A stretch of 64,000 bases of DNA from assembly GCA_028023455.1 (NCBI GenBank), contig JAQFVV010006203.1, positions 13,556,348-13,620,347 of the forward strand, read 5' to 3'. The notes under the pieces were generated by a model. That model was not told where the DNA came from and did not search any database. It was given only the letters and a program-made list of their open reading frames with translations. Shown here piece after piece: positions 12,884 to 24,678 of the stretch (positions within the stretch are counted from its first letter, which is position 1; each line of letters begins with the position of its first letter). A program made the translations under genes and the position numbers. The DNA comes from Epiperipatus broadwayi. Taxonomy: Eukaryota > Onychophora > Udeonychophora > Euonychophora > Peripatidae.

Positions 12884-15800
12884 TTATATATATTCTAACC
12901 TATCCGTTGTGCATATCCACTTCTGGGCAATATAATATAAAGTAAAATGGGTTAGCTCAGTTAATGATTATATTTGGTTCAATGCAAATAATTAATAAAT
13001 AAAATATCCTGCATTATATCAAATGTTCCACTAACTAAAATTCAAAATAAGAATAAGGTTCATTTTATAAAATAAATTAAATAAGTATTTATTAATTCAT
13101 GATACTTGGAAGTGAAATACAGGTGACAAGAAAGATTACATTGAGCTAATATCCCACAGAATACTACCTCAATGGCATAAGAACACTATCCCCCCTATTA
13201 CTATTTCAAATAAATAAACTTATAGTATTCTTATGCTTTTAATAAATCCTATTTATTAAGATTAAACTAATAATTAAATGTTAATCTTCTATTTATAATA
13301 ATTCAGCTCAATAAAATCTCAGGTTCATAAAACTATTCTAAGTTAAATTAAATTACTATAGTAAAACATGAGAAGGGATTTTTATGTCATACTCTACTAC
13401 ACTTAAACTAATAATAACAAATAATAATAATATTCTTCATTGTATGAACTAATTCTGTATATCTCTTTCTTCACTATAATTTTATTACTATAATAAAATG
13501 AATAAAATACTATCATATACTCTTTTATTTCCATATAATAATGTAAGAAAATGTGGTAGCATTTATAATCTGACAAGTAAAGGTGTGTGGCAATGGATAG
13601 CATATAATTCAATGTACCATTATGATAACTAATTTATGACCATAAGATAATGTAAAATATGATTACTTAATTAAATGAATACCAAGAAAATATTTGAATT
13701 CTTTAAATAATTCTTTATCTATCTTTGTGCAAAAATATCATGTTTGATTCAGTTATTCTGTGTATCTCATGCAGTGTAATGGGAAAATAAAAGTCGGGAC
13801 ACACAAATTTTGAAAACAAATTTAACAAAGTTTATTATTAACAATAAAATAAAATAAACAATTTATTTACAATATTTACATTGGATATCCTCAATTTACC
13901 CCGCTTTACTTTTTTTTTTTTTTTTTTTAAACAATCTTTAATTTTTTTTTTCTTTTTATTTTTAATTAATATAATAATAATAAAATAATACTTTTTTTTT
14001 CTCTTTTTTTTAATATATTAAATAAAATTATTTTTTTTTTTTTTTAAATTTAAAACCTATTCTTTATCTTAATTTTATTTATTTTTTTTTAAAAAAAAAA
14101 AAATAACAAAAAAAAAAAAAAAAAATAGTTGGATTTTAAAATTTAAAAAATTAATTTAAATAAAAATAAAAAAATTTACATTGGATATATCGTTTTACTT
14201 TATAACATTATATTTTTAAAAATATGCAATACTTATTTTAAAACAAAATAAAGCATTTAAAAGTTATTTAACATTTTAAAGAATAACTTTGTTTTATATA
14301 CTTTATTCCTGAAATTTTATTTTATTTCCAAAACAAATCCAAAAAACATATTTTATGATTCTTTTCCCTTTTAGGATCCATTGGATTTTCAATTCCAATT
14401 TATACAAATTCTACTTCTTCTAAGTAAATGAACTTATCTCATTCAAACAATAGCATATCTTAAACTCTAAATTATCTATTATTTCTTTTCAAATATATCA
14501 TACTGAACGATGTAGTTACATTGGAAATCTAGATAGCGAATAGATGTGTAGGATCTAGGGAAGAAAAACTAAAGTATAACTCATAGCATATATCAAAATA
14601 TATCATGGCACAGTGTATCTACAAGAAAGAGAGGCCCGACCTATTTTGTCCAAAGTCCTCCAATTAATGATGTCAAGCTATTCCTTCAACTTTATTAAAA
14701 CATCAATACTTAAAGAAAAATAGACACTGTCCAAAATAAATATATCAGTTACAGGGCACTGTTAACTGTACTGTATATCCATGAAGATTATAAAATATTA
14801 TTCATATTCCCTCATCACATCCTATTATAACATTATCTTGGGTTCATGTTCACCATATTACTACCAAGCCACTATCTTATCATTATTTCCTAAAAGATTT
14901 ATCACATCTTACATCGACAAAATAATTATCTTGCATATTCAAAACAATAAATAAAATTCATTTATAATTAGAGCGATCTCACTGATCCACAAGAAAAGTT
15001 TGCTTACTTCCTTATCCTATATTTTAAACACATACAAACTAATTAGATAAATACCTTGAACATCCAATAATATGAAAGTTTTTTAAAAGAATCACATAAA
15101 TATTTATCATCAGGTTATGTTATATTATTAGTATAAAATTATAGTATGCATATTCCCAAAATAAATCCTATACTCATAATTTTAAAAGTGTTGTACAAAA
15201 TGTGTTTACCTATAATTAAACATTTATACTTCCACACATTACAATTCATAGGCAATCTAAAAGAAAACAAAAATATACATAATAAAATATCAATATTTAT
15301 TAACTATTACCAAGTGATATTATCTGGTCATCACTTTTGCAGTCTTCTTTTCCATTCATTAAATATAGCATTGCATACATGAAAATACATCCATACTTTT
15401 ACTTAAATGTTCTTATTTAAACTATTAAATTATTATATTATAGGATTTTAATATTATCAATAGATTAATGTTCATGTTCCTACTCTTATAAACTAAAAAA
15501 TTTATATTTAAAATAAATAGTAATAAATGAAAATCATATTTACATAAACTTCAGCTGAAATGAATGTTTTTATATAAGTTCAAATATTTCCATTTTCTTT
15601 CTCAAAATTTTTTTTTTAAAAAATGTTCTCTTCAAGAGTAAATCTACAACCTCCCCCGTTGCTATGACGATGAACAAGACAATATGTTTCCTGCAGTAAA
15701 TGTCGTCCAAACTACTGGTACGAAAATCTCAGGTTTAAAGAAAAATGAAAAATAAAAAAATATTACGACGTCTTAAAATCTTGAAAAATTACATAAAATA

Positions 15801-17857
15801 ATCATCAATCAATTCTGGAATAGTTGATAGAATAATAAGTTTATGATTTCTATAGTCCAGAATGATGATTATTGAAATCATAATAAAATTATATTATTAA
15901 AATAATAACTTGTAGCTCCTATTCTGGAATATTCCTTATTAGCTGGGCGATGCATCCTGTCCCTTTTGACATAGCTTGGATTATCCGGATAAACTTTTGC
16001 ACAATACTTATTTCCATAATTCCACATTTTATTTATTACCATGTTCATTTTCTTTATAGGTTTCTTCTTCAAGGAAATTTATTGTTATTTATTACCTATT
16101 CAGAGGTTTTTCTTGTCTTAAATTATCAGCTTTTAAAACAATTTTATATACGCATATTAACCCTCTAAATGCCTCAGGTTTTCATAACATACACTTTTCT
16201 AAAATATTTTCCATGAGTCTTTTCTTAAAATAATTTTCTTACAAGTATTTTAAATGTTTCCTTCAAAAAGGATATAACATTTACTTTTATAACATGATAT
16301 TTCCATAAATTTATTATAAAGTATACTTGTCCTCTTGCTTATTAATACCGGACAAGACTATCTTGCTATATAAAATAATGCGTCTTTCCTTTTAATCGGC
16401 AAACAGTTTTTTTAATGAGTTTCCCGTACAATGTCCACAATAATTTATTTATTGAAATAGTCCTCTTGTTCATTATTATTGAAACTGCATTAATAAATAT
16501 TGTACTCATTTTTAAATATTATAAGTTGAATACGTTTTACTTATTGATATATCCATTTTATTATTGTGAAGTTATATATTAGATTTTGACGAATACTACT
16601 GGCAAAAGACTTTTAAAATTAGCAGGGCATATTAAAAGAAGTTATTATTAATATTTTTTATTTTACACTCTCTTTTTGCAAATACTTTTTAAAATAATAA
16701 TAACCTATTAGCTTTGCAAATAAATTGTATGAGAGCACTAAAAAATTGACTAAATAATAAAATTAAAAATTACTATCACCTTGATAGTTACTGAGATGAT
16801 CTCTGCTACCTTTACTACATTTTTTAATCACCACTGATATTCCCCTTGCAATCCATATTTATATCCTAGAAAATACGTCATTCTATTGTTGATTCTTACT
16901 TTTGGTTTGATACCAAATTTGCATAATGTTAGAAACTTACACAATTAAATTTCAAAATAAAAATATGACATATTAAAACTTTAAAAAATATTATTTAAAA
17001 TATTACTTTTAAATCAATTATTACTTTACTAAATTAATTAAATACCTTTAAAAAGACTTTTTAAAAACAATATTTAATAAATTTTATCCCACTTTTAATA
17101 TTTAATTTGTCTAGTTTATTTTAAAACAAAATATTTAACTTTTATTAACTGTATTCGTCTTTATTACATTATTTAAACATTTACAACGACTAACTTAATA
17201 TTTGCTTTTTATGATAGGTAATAATTATATCCAATTCTATAATGCAATTTTTAAAATATTTTGAATTTTACTAATCTAAATACTAGCAAGCAAGTGTGTA
17301 TAACCCGATATTACACAAATCACGTGACTAATATAACTAAAATAGACCATATCCAATTTTTCTGCCTGGGAATAATAATAAATTGCTACACTTATTGCAT
17401 TAAATAAAATAATACAATTATATAAAATTTGGAAGAATAATTTAGAAAATATAGAATTAAATATAACTTTCACTACCATAAAACTAACTTTTAAAATATA
17501 TAATATTAATTATAATTATTAAATATAATTTATAAAAATAAATATAACATTTATTTAACTATAAGTTTAAAACTACTAAATTTAAACTTTTTAAACATAC
17601 TTTTAAATATTTACAGCTGTGTAATTTATTATGGCCAGCTTTTGCAACCATATGTAATAATATTTTTAGCTTTATTTAACTATTCTTAAGTGATTTATCA
17701 TATTATGCATTACATATTTTCATTTAACTTTAAATTGTACTTTAAGATACTATTAACAAAATATAACTAACAGATCAAGAGAACATATTCTAAAATTTAA
17801 AATAATTTACTGTGATGAGCCAATTCTGACCGATAGAAAAGGGCACAATATATATAA
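12884..17857 (-). repeat. 5-kb AT-rich repeat, copy 2 (inverted)
   Basis: This is the reverse-complement partner of 1805-6781, about 6.1 kb away. Its ends read ATATATATTCTAACCTA (left) and, on the other strand, ATATATATTGTGCCCTT (right), the same inverted termini as copy 1. It lacks the hAT ends that surround copy 1. It contains a homopolymer-rich block at 13905-14130 with long T and A runs, absent from copy 1. A short frame at 15878-16072 (minus) is the counterpart of decayed coding-like sequence in copy 1. Confidence 0.75.
13905..14130. repeat. Homopolymer-rich low-complexity block
   Basis: Successive long T runs followed by A runs lie inside copy 2 of the 5-kb repeat. Slippage or assembly error is likely here. 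Confidence 0.8.
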
Positions 17858-20580
17858 ATATAAGTAAAAAATAGTGAGTATTACAGGTTTTTTAGTATTT
17901 TATCATAGAACAGATAGCATACTTTGCATTATAAGCCTAGTAAATTTTAAATATCAGGAATCAAGAATATTCCAATGTTATGAGTTGTGTATTTTCTAGA
18001 ATTTTGATGTGTGCAAATAATGTCTCTAATACAAATCATATTGAAATATTTAAAATAATAGTATTAATGAGTATTATATTGTTTGAAAAGTTATTTATTT
18101 CTTAGCATTTTGCTGTATATAGTTAATATGCCTTATGAAAATGCCTGTTTAAGATGTTTTTAATACATTATGGCTTAAAAATTAAATGGAGAGTCATTAA
18201 GAAATCTTTTATGCAGTTGGTTTTACTTAATGATTATTATTTAATAATGTGATAATATTTACTTCTTAGAAATTTTAATAATTAATTCTGTGTTATATTC
18301 TGGTGCTGGTATATTTGAATTTACAGTTATATATTGTGGACAGTATATGATTGACTTCAAGAAATTTTATTAGACTTAAAGAAAAGTATATGTGGTGTAT
18401 GTTGTAACATATTGTTAAAATTCCATGACGATAAGTAGAATTAATTATAGCATATTAAACAATTAGCCATGCAGATATTAAGTTAGACTAACTTCAAAAC
18501 TATGTGAAATCACACTTTAAATAATAGAATAGTGAAAAATCATTAAATATGAAGTAATCAAATCAAAAGAATAAAATAGTTTGAGAAAAAAACAATTGAA
18601 AGGAAGTAATCATAGAATTACAGCCAGACTTAAATTTAGTATGAAAGTAAAATCAATAGATCTGAGAAAATAAATCAATCTTTGTTAGTATAAAAGTATA
18701 TGAGCTGTTTTGAAGTGCCAACCAGCTGCACAACTAAACATATTGTGTAATCATTAAATATCATGCTCATATTTAATTGATTTTCTCTTGTATTATCTTA
18801 CAAACAATATCATATAATGATACATAGAATTCATGATTCACTGACCTATATTGAAGATGAAGCTATTGGAAGAAAGAAACAAGCAGATCAAAATAACTAA
18901 TAATGATTATTATTATTATAGTATTTACTATTAATATTGTTATAATACTTTTTTTTGCAGCATGTTCCCAAAACATAAGAGTATGTTTTTAAAAAAAATT
19001 GAAATTTAAACTTAATCTTATTCATCTTCTAAGTTGTGTAAGTGGCATCCAATAAAAGAAGTATATAGAGGTGGCCATTACAATATATATAGTGGAATGA
19101 CCATGTTATAGGATGATTAACAAATCTGTCTGTTACACCTATAATTTATGGCTGAATCCACATAGAAATTAAATGTTGTTGTTTTTTTCAAGATCATTGG
19201 TAATATCTAAGCAAACTCAGAATGTTTTCCAGGCTACTGGTCCATAAAAACCTGTAAGATTGTTGATCAATAAGTGGGTATCCAATTACTTTTTTTAGAT
19301 GATAAATCAAGAAAAACCAAATACATTCAATTATTTTAAAAAAATTAGTGTTCTTTTATGGGGGGGGGATTCTGGAGAGCCTTTTCTCTTGCAATAGGTT
19401 ATTTAGTCATTTAATTACTCATAGTCATAATTATCAAGAGTTCTTTTCAGATTGCAATATTTTGTTTATAATTTTGGTATTCTAGCTCAGTCCTGTATTA
19501 TTATTCTACAAGTATATGCATGTGTCAATTAATATCTTGTTCCATGTTAACAGTGACATTATATTACAGTTTTGACTGAAGTTCTATCATCTACCTTCTG
19601 GGTAATAGAAATCATTCAATGATATCAGGAAAATTCCTGAAAATCAGGATCTTTGGGCAGTTCTGCAACATTCTTGAATAGCCTCTACTACCCTGCAGAT
19701 ACTATAGTTGAAACATTAGTGCAATGCTAATCAAGAAAATGTATATATAAATAAATCCAAATGTCATTTTTAAAAGCCATATTTACATTCACAAATCTTA
19801 TTTATGTTTCTTGAAATAGGCAAAATGTTACTAAAAATTAAAAAATTACAGTGATAGCAAATAGATTCAATGGTAAATTAGTTTGGTAATTCGACAAATT
19901 TTTTGGTTGAATTGTTAATTGACACGAAAAACTAAAACAACATAAATCTCAATATGGTTAAATTAAAATGGAATTGCTATAGTACTATATCCATGAAAGC
20001 TAAATTAGCAATAGCAGCACTACTGCTGTTTTCTAACCTAGAGCTTTAGGAAAAGACAATTTTAATGAATTAGGTGAGAAAAAAGAAAAAAAATAAGATT
20101 TTATAAAATAGTTATCTTATTTTTTATCAATTACAGAATTCATTCTAATTTTAATATACACTTCTGTTTAACACAATAAATATCAATCTTTATCTTTGTA
20201 CTAGACATAAATGCCAAATAAGATAATGAACAAATTCAACCTTGATAAGTACCTAATATTTTTATTTTCAATGGCTTCATAAAGCACACACACATATATA
20301 TATACACTCACATACTACATAATAAATAAATTTCTATACATTGTTTTTCTAAAATTTAGCACAATAGCTGAGAAAAAAAGTTGGAAAATGCATTATAGTA
20401 ATAAAGTATACCTAAATTTCAGGATATTTTAAAAAGTTAATTAATGAATGGAAAAATAATGAATACTTTCAAAGATGAGTGATTATACATATACAAATAA
20501 GCTATTAATGAATGTGCATTTAAGAATAATAGGTAAGGTCAAGGATTGTTACAGTCGAGTTCATTTCCATGTTATACGGC

Positions 20581-20620
20581 AGGGGTGGCCAACTTTTGTG
20601 TTCATAAGAACTACTTTTTA
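20581..20620 (+). mobile_element. hAT-like left terminus
   Basis: CAGGGGTGGCCAACTTTTGT resembles hAT terminal repeats of the CAGGGGT-GCCAAC type. A matching inverted right end was not found in the next kilobase, so this is a truncated element. Confidence 0.4.
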
Positions 20621-20725
20621 TTTTAAAAATTAATTGAGATCGACTTGTTGTCATAGACCATCTACTTGTCATAGCTGTAGTCTAAATGGAGGGAGGTGTG
20701 AAATACATATCATTTTTATATATCT

Positions 20726-21310
20726 ATCTAATGAGATATTATTTTATATAGTGCTATGTTTTTTATGTAATAGTAATATTAGAGAATAAGCCAATGCACA
20801 TGTGCTTTTTAAAGATAAATTATAAATGAATACTCAATTCTTCCAGAGACGAGATATAGTATTTTAGAAAGAATGGAATGAATCCACCCATTCTTTTGAC
20901 CCAAACGTTTATGTATGGGCAAATCTTAAGTGTGTGGAAATAAGAACATGAGGTATTACACGATCACTTTAAATTACATTTGTTATGTTTGAACGGATGA
21001 CATTTGCGAAATCTTTACAATTTACAAACCGTCATTCTTTAGTTGAAATTAAACATATATAATGAAATATTATTTTATATAGCGCTATGTTTTTTATGTA
21101 ATAGTAATATTATCGATTAAACCAATGCACATGCGCTTTTTAAAGATAAATTATAAATGAATACTCAATTTTTCAGACAAGAGATATAGTATTTTAGAAA
21201 GAATGGAATGAATCCACACATTCTTTCGATCCAAACGTTTATAATTTATTTTTAAAAAGCGCATGTGCATTGGCTTAATCGCTAATATTACTATTATATA
21301 TCTATCTAGT
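20726..21310. repeat. Two direct repeats plus an inverted third segment
   Basis: 20726-20911 and 21060-21243 are direct copies of about 185 bp (ATTATTTTATATAGTGCTAT ... CCAAACGTTTAT). At 21241-21310 the first about 70 bp recur in reverse complement (AAAAAGCGCATGTGCATTGG). The motif GCCAATGCACATG is shared by all three. Confidence 0.7.
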
Positions 21311-22013
21311 AAAAAATAACAATTATTTAACGGGCCAAAAACTCATGTGGTGCAATTAAAGCAACATGAATAATTATTAACAATATTTATTAATTCAAAT
21401 TAGTTACATTAAATCAAGATTAAAAATATTATTAGAACAAAAACAAAAATAACAAAAAAACTTAAAAATCTTGATTTAATTTTTTTCACTCTTTACCCAC
21501 AGCTCTTGCTAGTACCAATAAAATTTTCCATTTGTTTTCTAATATAACTAACAAATATTCCATGCATTAAACATTTCTGTAATTTTTTTTTTCAAATATT
21601 ATGTAATTACTCTCATCATACATACACACATATATATATATTCATTATTTGGGATTATGTTAATTCTATAAAAAATATATGAAGGACAATTTGTTGAATA
21701 ATGAAGGCTAAATTTCACTCCTCACCAAAACAGTATTAATAAGGTTTAATGGGAATCACAGAGCAATAAAATTATATCTACTTTTATATACTGACATATA
21801 TATAAATTAAATGCACACTAAGATAAAAATCATACTACATAATCAACACTAATACATACTTTAGCCAAATAACTGGATTATAAAATCTAAAATAAAATAT
21901 CAATCACATGCCAATGCAAAATCTTTGATTCTTACTTTGCATTATTAGATGACAGATATTTAGTTTCAAGGTTTTAAAATTCAATTATTTAACTAGTTAG
22001 AGTACTTAAGGTT

Positions 22014-23536
22014 AACAACTGAAACACATAGGCTTATTATATCTGTGTTTATATATGTAATATATAGGGTATATGAGCACAAGACTTTCACAGGACCCAT
22101 CACTCTCCACACTATCTCATAACACTGATACACCTGAACACATATGTTGGAAAGATAAATAATCACCAATATATGTATTTCATGCTAAACCAGCAATCAT
22201 CAGTTGGTCCAGATTACCATCTCTACACATGTATACTATAAGTGCTCAGATATATATTAAGATAGCCAATCCTCATACTTTAATGGACAGGCTTCAATCT
22301 ACTTTACACTCCAACTCTTCAACTGTCCATCCAATTGAAAATCTGATGAGGGAATGCTCAAAGGCCACCCTGAGGCTGAGATTCATGTCACACCCATGTT
22401 GACCTAAGGTCAATCTGACCCCTCATGTACATGACATAATCCATTTAATACATATACAAGGGATGGGCAGACATCTCTTCTATGTAACAACTGAAACACA
22501 CAGGCTTATTATATACCTGTGTTTATATATGTAATATATAGGGTATATGAGCACAGACTTTCACACGACCCACCACTCTCCACACTATCTCATAACACTG
22601 ATACATCTGAACACATATATGTTGAAAAGATAAATAATCACCAATATATGTATTTCATGCTAAACCAGCAATCATCAGTTGGTCCAGATTACCATCTCTA
22701 CACATATATGCTATAAGTGCTCAGATATATATTAAGATAGCCAATCCTCATACTTTAATGGACAGGCTTCAATCTACTTTACACTCCAACTCTTCAACCG
22801 TCCATCCAATTGAAAATCTGATGGAATGCTCAAAGGGCTGAGATTCTTGTCACACCCATGTTGATCTAAGGTCAATCTGATCCCTCACGTACAGGACATA
22901 ATCCATTTAATACATTTACAAGGGATAGGCAGACATCTCTTCTATGTAACAACTGAAACACACAGGCTTATTATATACCATATAGGGTATATGAGCACAG
23001 ACTTTCACACGTCCCAGCACTCTCCACACTATCTCATAACATTGATACACCTGAACACATATATGTTGAAAAGATAAATAATCATCAATATATGTATTTC
23101 AGGCTAAACTAGCAATCATTACTTGGTCCAGATTACCATCTCTACACATATATGCTATAAATGCTCAGATATATATTAAGATAGCCAATCCTCATACTTT
23201 AATGGACAGGCTTCAATTTACTTTACACTCCAACTCTTCAACCGTCCATCCAATTGAAAATCTGATGATGGAATGCTCAAAAGCCACCCAGAGGCCGAGA
23301 TTCTTGTCACACCCATGTTGACCTAAGGTCAATCTGACCCCTCATGTACATGACATAATCCATTTAATACATATACAAGGGATGGGCAGACATCTCTTCT
23401 ATGTAACAACTGAAACACCCAGGCTTATTATATACCTGTGTTTATATATTTAATATATAGGTTATATGAGCACAGACTTTCACACGACCCACCACTCTCC
23501 ACACTATCTCATAACACTGATACACCTGAATACATT
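22014..23536. repeat. Tandem array of about 460-bp SINE-like units (3.3 copies)
   Basis: Units start at AACAACTGAAACAC at 22014, 22486, 22948 and 23405 (spacings 472, 462 and 457 bp). The last is truncated near 23536. Each holds CATCAGTTGGTCCAGATTAC and a GGATGGGCAGACATCTCTTC segment. Related units occur at 33850-34612 and 36930-38105. There the unit edge carries a tRNA-type B box (GTTCAAATCCC) on the minus strand, so the family looks derived from a tRNA-headed SINE. The region is not coding. Confidence 0.85.
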
Positions 23537-24612
23537 GCAAAGCTACATTATATCACTTTATTTACATCTAAAACATTTACATGGTGAATCAATATGCACA
23601 CTGAAAAAATACTGGATTGATTCATTCTTGTTTTGAAATTCAGCTGAAAATCCCTTGTGTTAGATGGAATGTTAGAAAATAACGTAGCAATAAAACACTT
23701 TTAAGTGAAGATAAAATATTTGAGTTCATCTTTATTTATGCACAACAAATCTATTTATAATACTTTATATTAAACAATTATTTAAATATTGCTGTGAATA
23801 GGTTAATTGAAGTAATATATATAGTTAGTAGTTAATATATAAGATCTTTAATATTTTATGTTGAAAATATAAATTTCTATGATTTCATAAATCCATTGAT
23901 AAGTGAAAAATCTTACTAAAGTGCCACCAAGTGACAATTTTTGGTAAAATTTTTACACAATCTCAGAGTTTATATTATAATTTTATAAAATAACATTTAT
24001 ACACATTTTTTTTTTTCCATAACACAGTTTTAACTTAAAAAAGAATCTAATGTCTGAGAGATTAATGCAATTACATGCTGTGCCATAACCTGAGGTGAAC
24101 TTTGGAAATTTTTCATAAGTAGGCTTAGATTTTTTTTTTTTCAGTTAGCAGGTCCATAAAAAAAACCTTAGCTAGCTATCCAATACTAGTCAGAAAATAA
24201 ATATCTAAGTTTAGTAGTAAGTGGATAATAAGATGGGAATTGATGCACTGACTATATAACAAAAAAATTTTAAATAAAGCATCAATATAAAATATTTACA
24301 TCACATTGATAGCAGCAATTAAAAAAAGATTTCTTATATTATTCTTATAATATATGTGCAATTATTGCTGTTATACAATGATATTTTATTTTATATTATA
24401 TTATTTATTTAAAATTTTTTTAAAAACCAGTACAATGGATAAAATTTCTTTTCCATTTTTGATAATAAATAAAAGTACAATTTAATATAATGTGGCTTTT
24501 ATTATTGATGGAGATGCCATATTTCTATGAAAACTGTTGATTTATCTTTAGTGCAACTAGCATTATGGAAAAAAAAAAGCGAATACTGTATATATAAATT
24601 ATATTACTATAC

Positions 24613-24678
24613 CTTGTTGTTTTTTCTGATAATGTCACTACTTGATTAAGATAATCAAATAATTCTCCTTTTCTACAT
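24613..24678 (-). CDS. PHKG: PHKG coding exon 4 (hinge and helix D)
   Basis: This 66-nt exon completes Leu108 and encodes CRKGELFDYLNQVVTLSEK followed by Thr-Thr and two bases of Arg130. GELFDYL and VTLSEK are strongly conserved in phosphorylase kinase gamma. The Glu of GEL (about Glu113) matches the family residue that contacts the substrate. The acceptor is a T-rich tract ending TTATTATAG and the donor is GTATAG. The next exon should complete Arg130 and carry the HRDLKPEN catalytic loop. I read the minus strand of 1-24600 for that motif and did not find it, so this is the last exon visible. Confidence 0.95.

Larger units (their letters stand above)
1..24612 (-). other. PHKG intron 4 (incomplete), filled with repeats
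   Basis: No further PHKG exon was seen here. Contents: 1-1503 has no recognisable feature; 1504-6982 hAT ends with the inner 5-kb element; 7146-7465 small TIR element; 8204-8354 fold-back; 8700-9720 GT-skewed block; 9721-11953 nothing clear except a degraded relative (10505-10745) of the 7.2-kb element; 11954-12461 two direct repeats; 12884-17857 second 5-kb copy; 17858-20580 nothing recognised; 20581-21310 hAT-like end plus direct and inverted repeats; 21311-22013 nothing clear; 22014-23536 SINE-like tandem array; 23537-24612 nothing. Short open frames here (for example 704-925) lack any family resemblance. Confidence 0.7.

Noticed and set aside
22014-23536. CRISPR-like or satellite array
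   Set aside because: Units are about 460 bp with no short repeat and spacer pattern, and the genome is eukaryotic. Dispersed related units show it is a SINE-like family.
1-24600. Next PHKG exon with the HRDLKPEN and DFG motifs
   Set aside because: I read the minus strand for these motifs and found none. The gene most likely continues to the left of the window.
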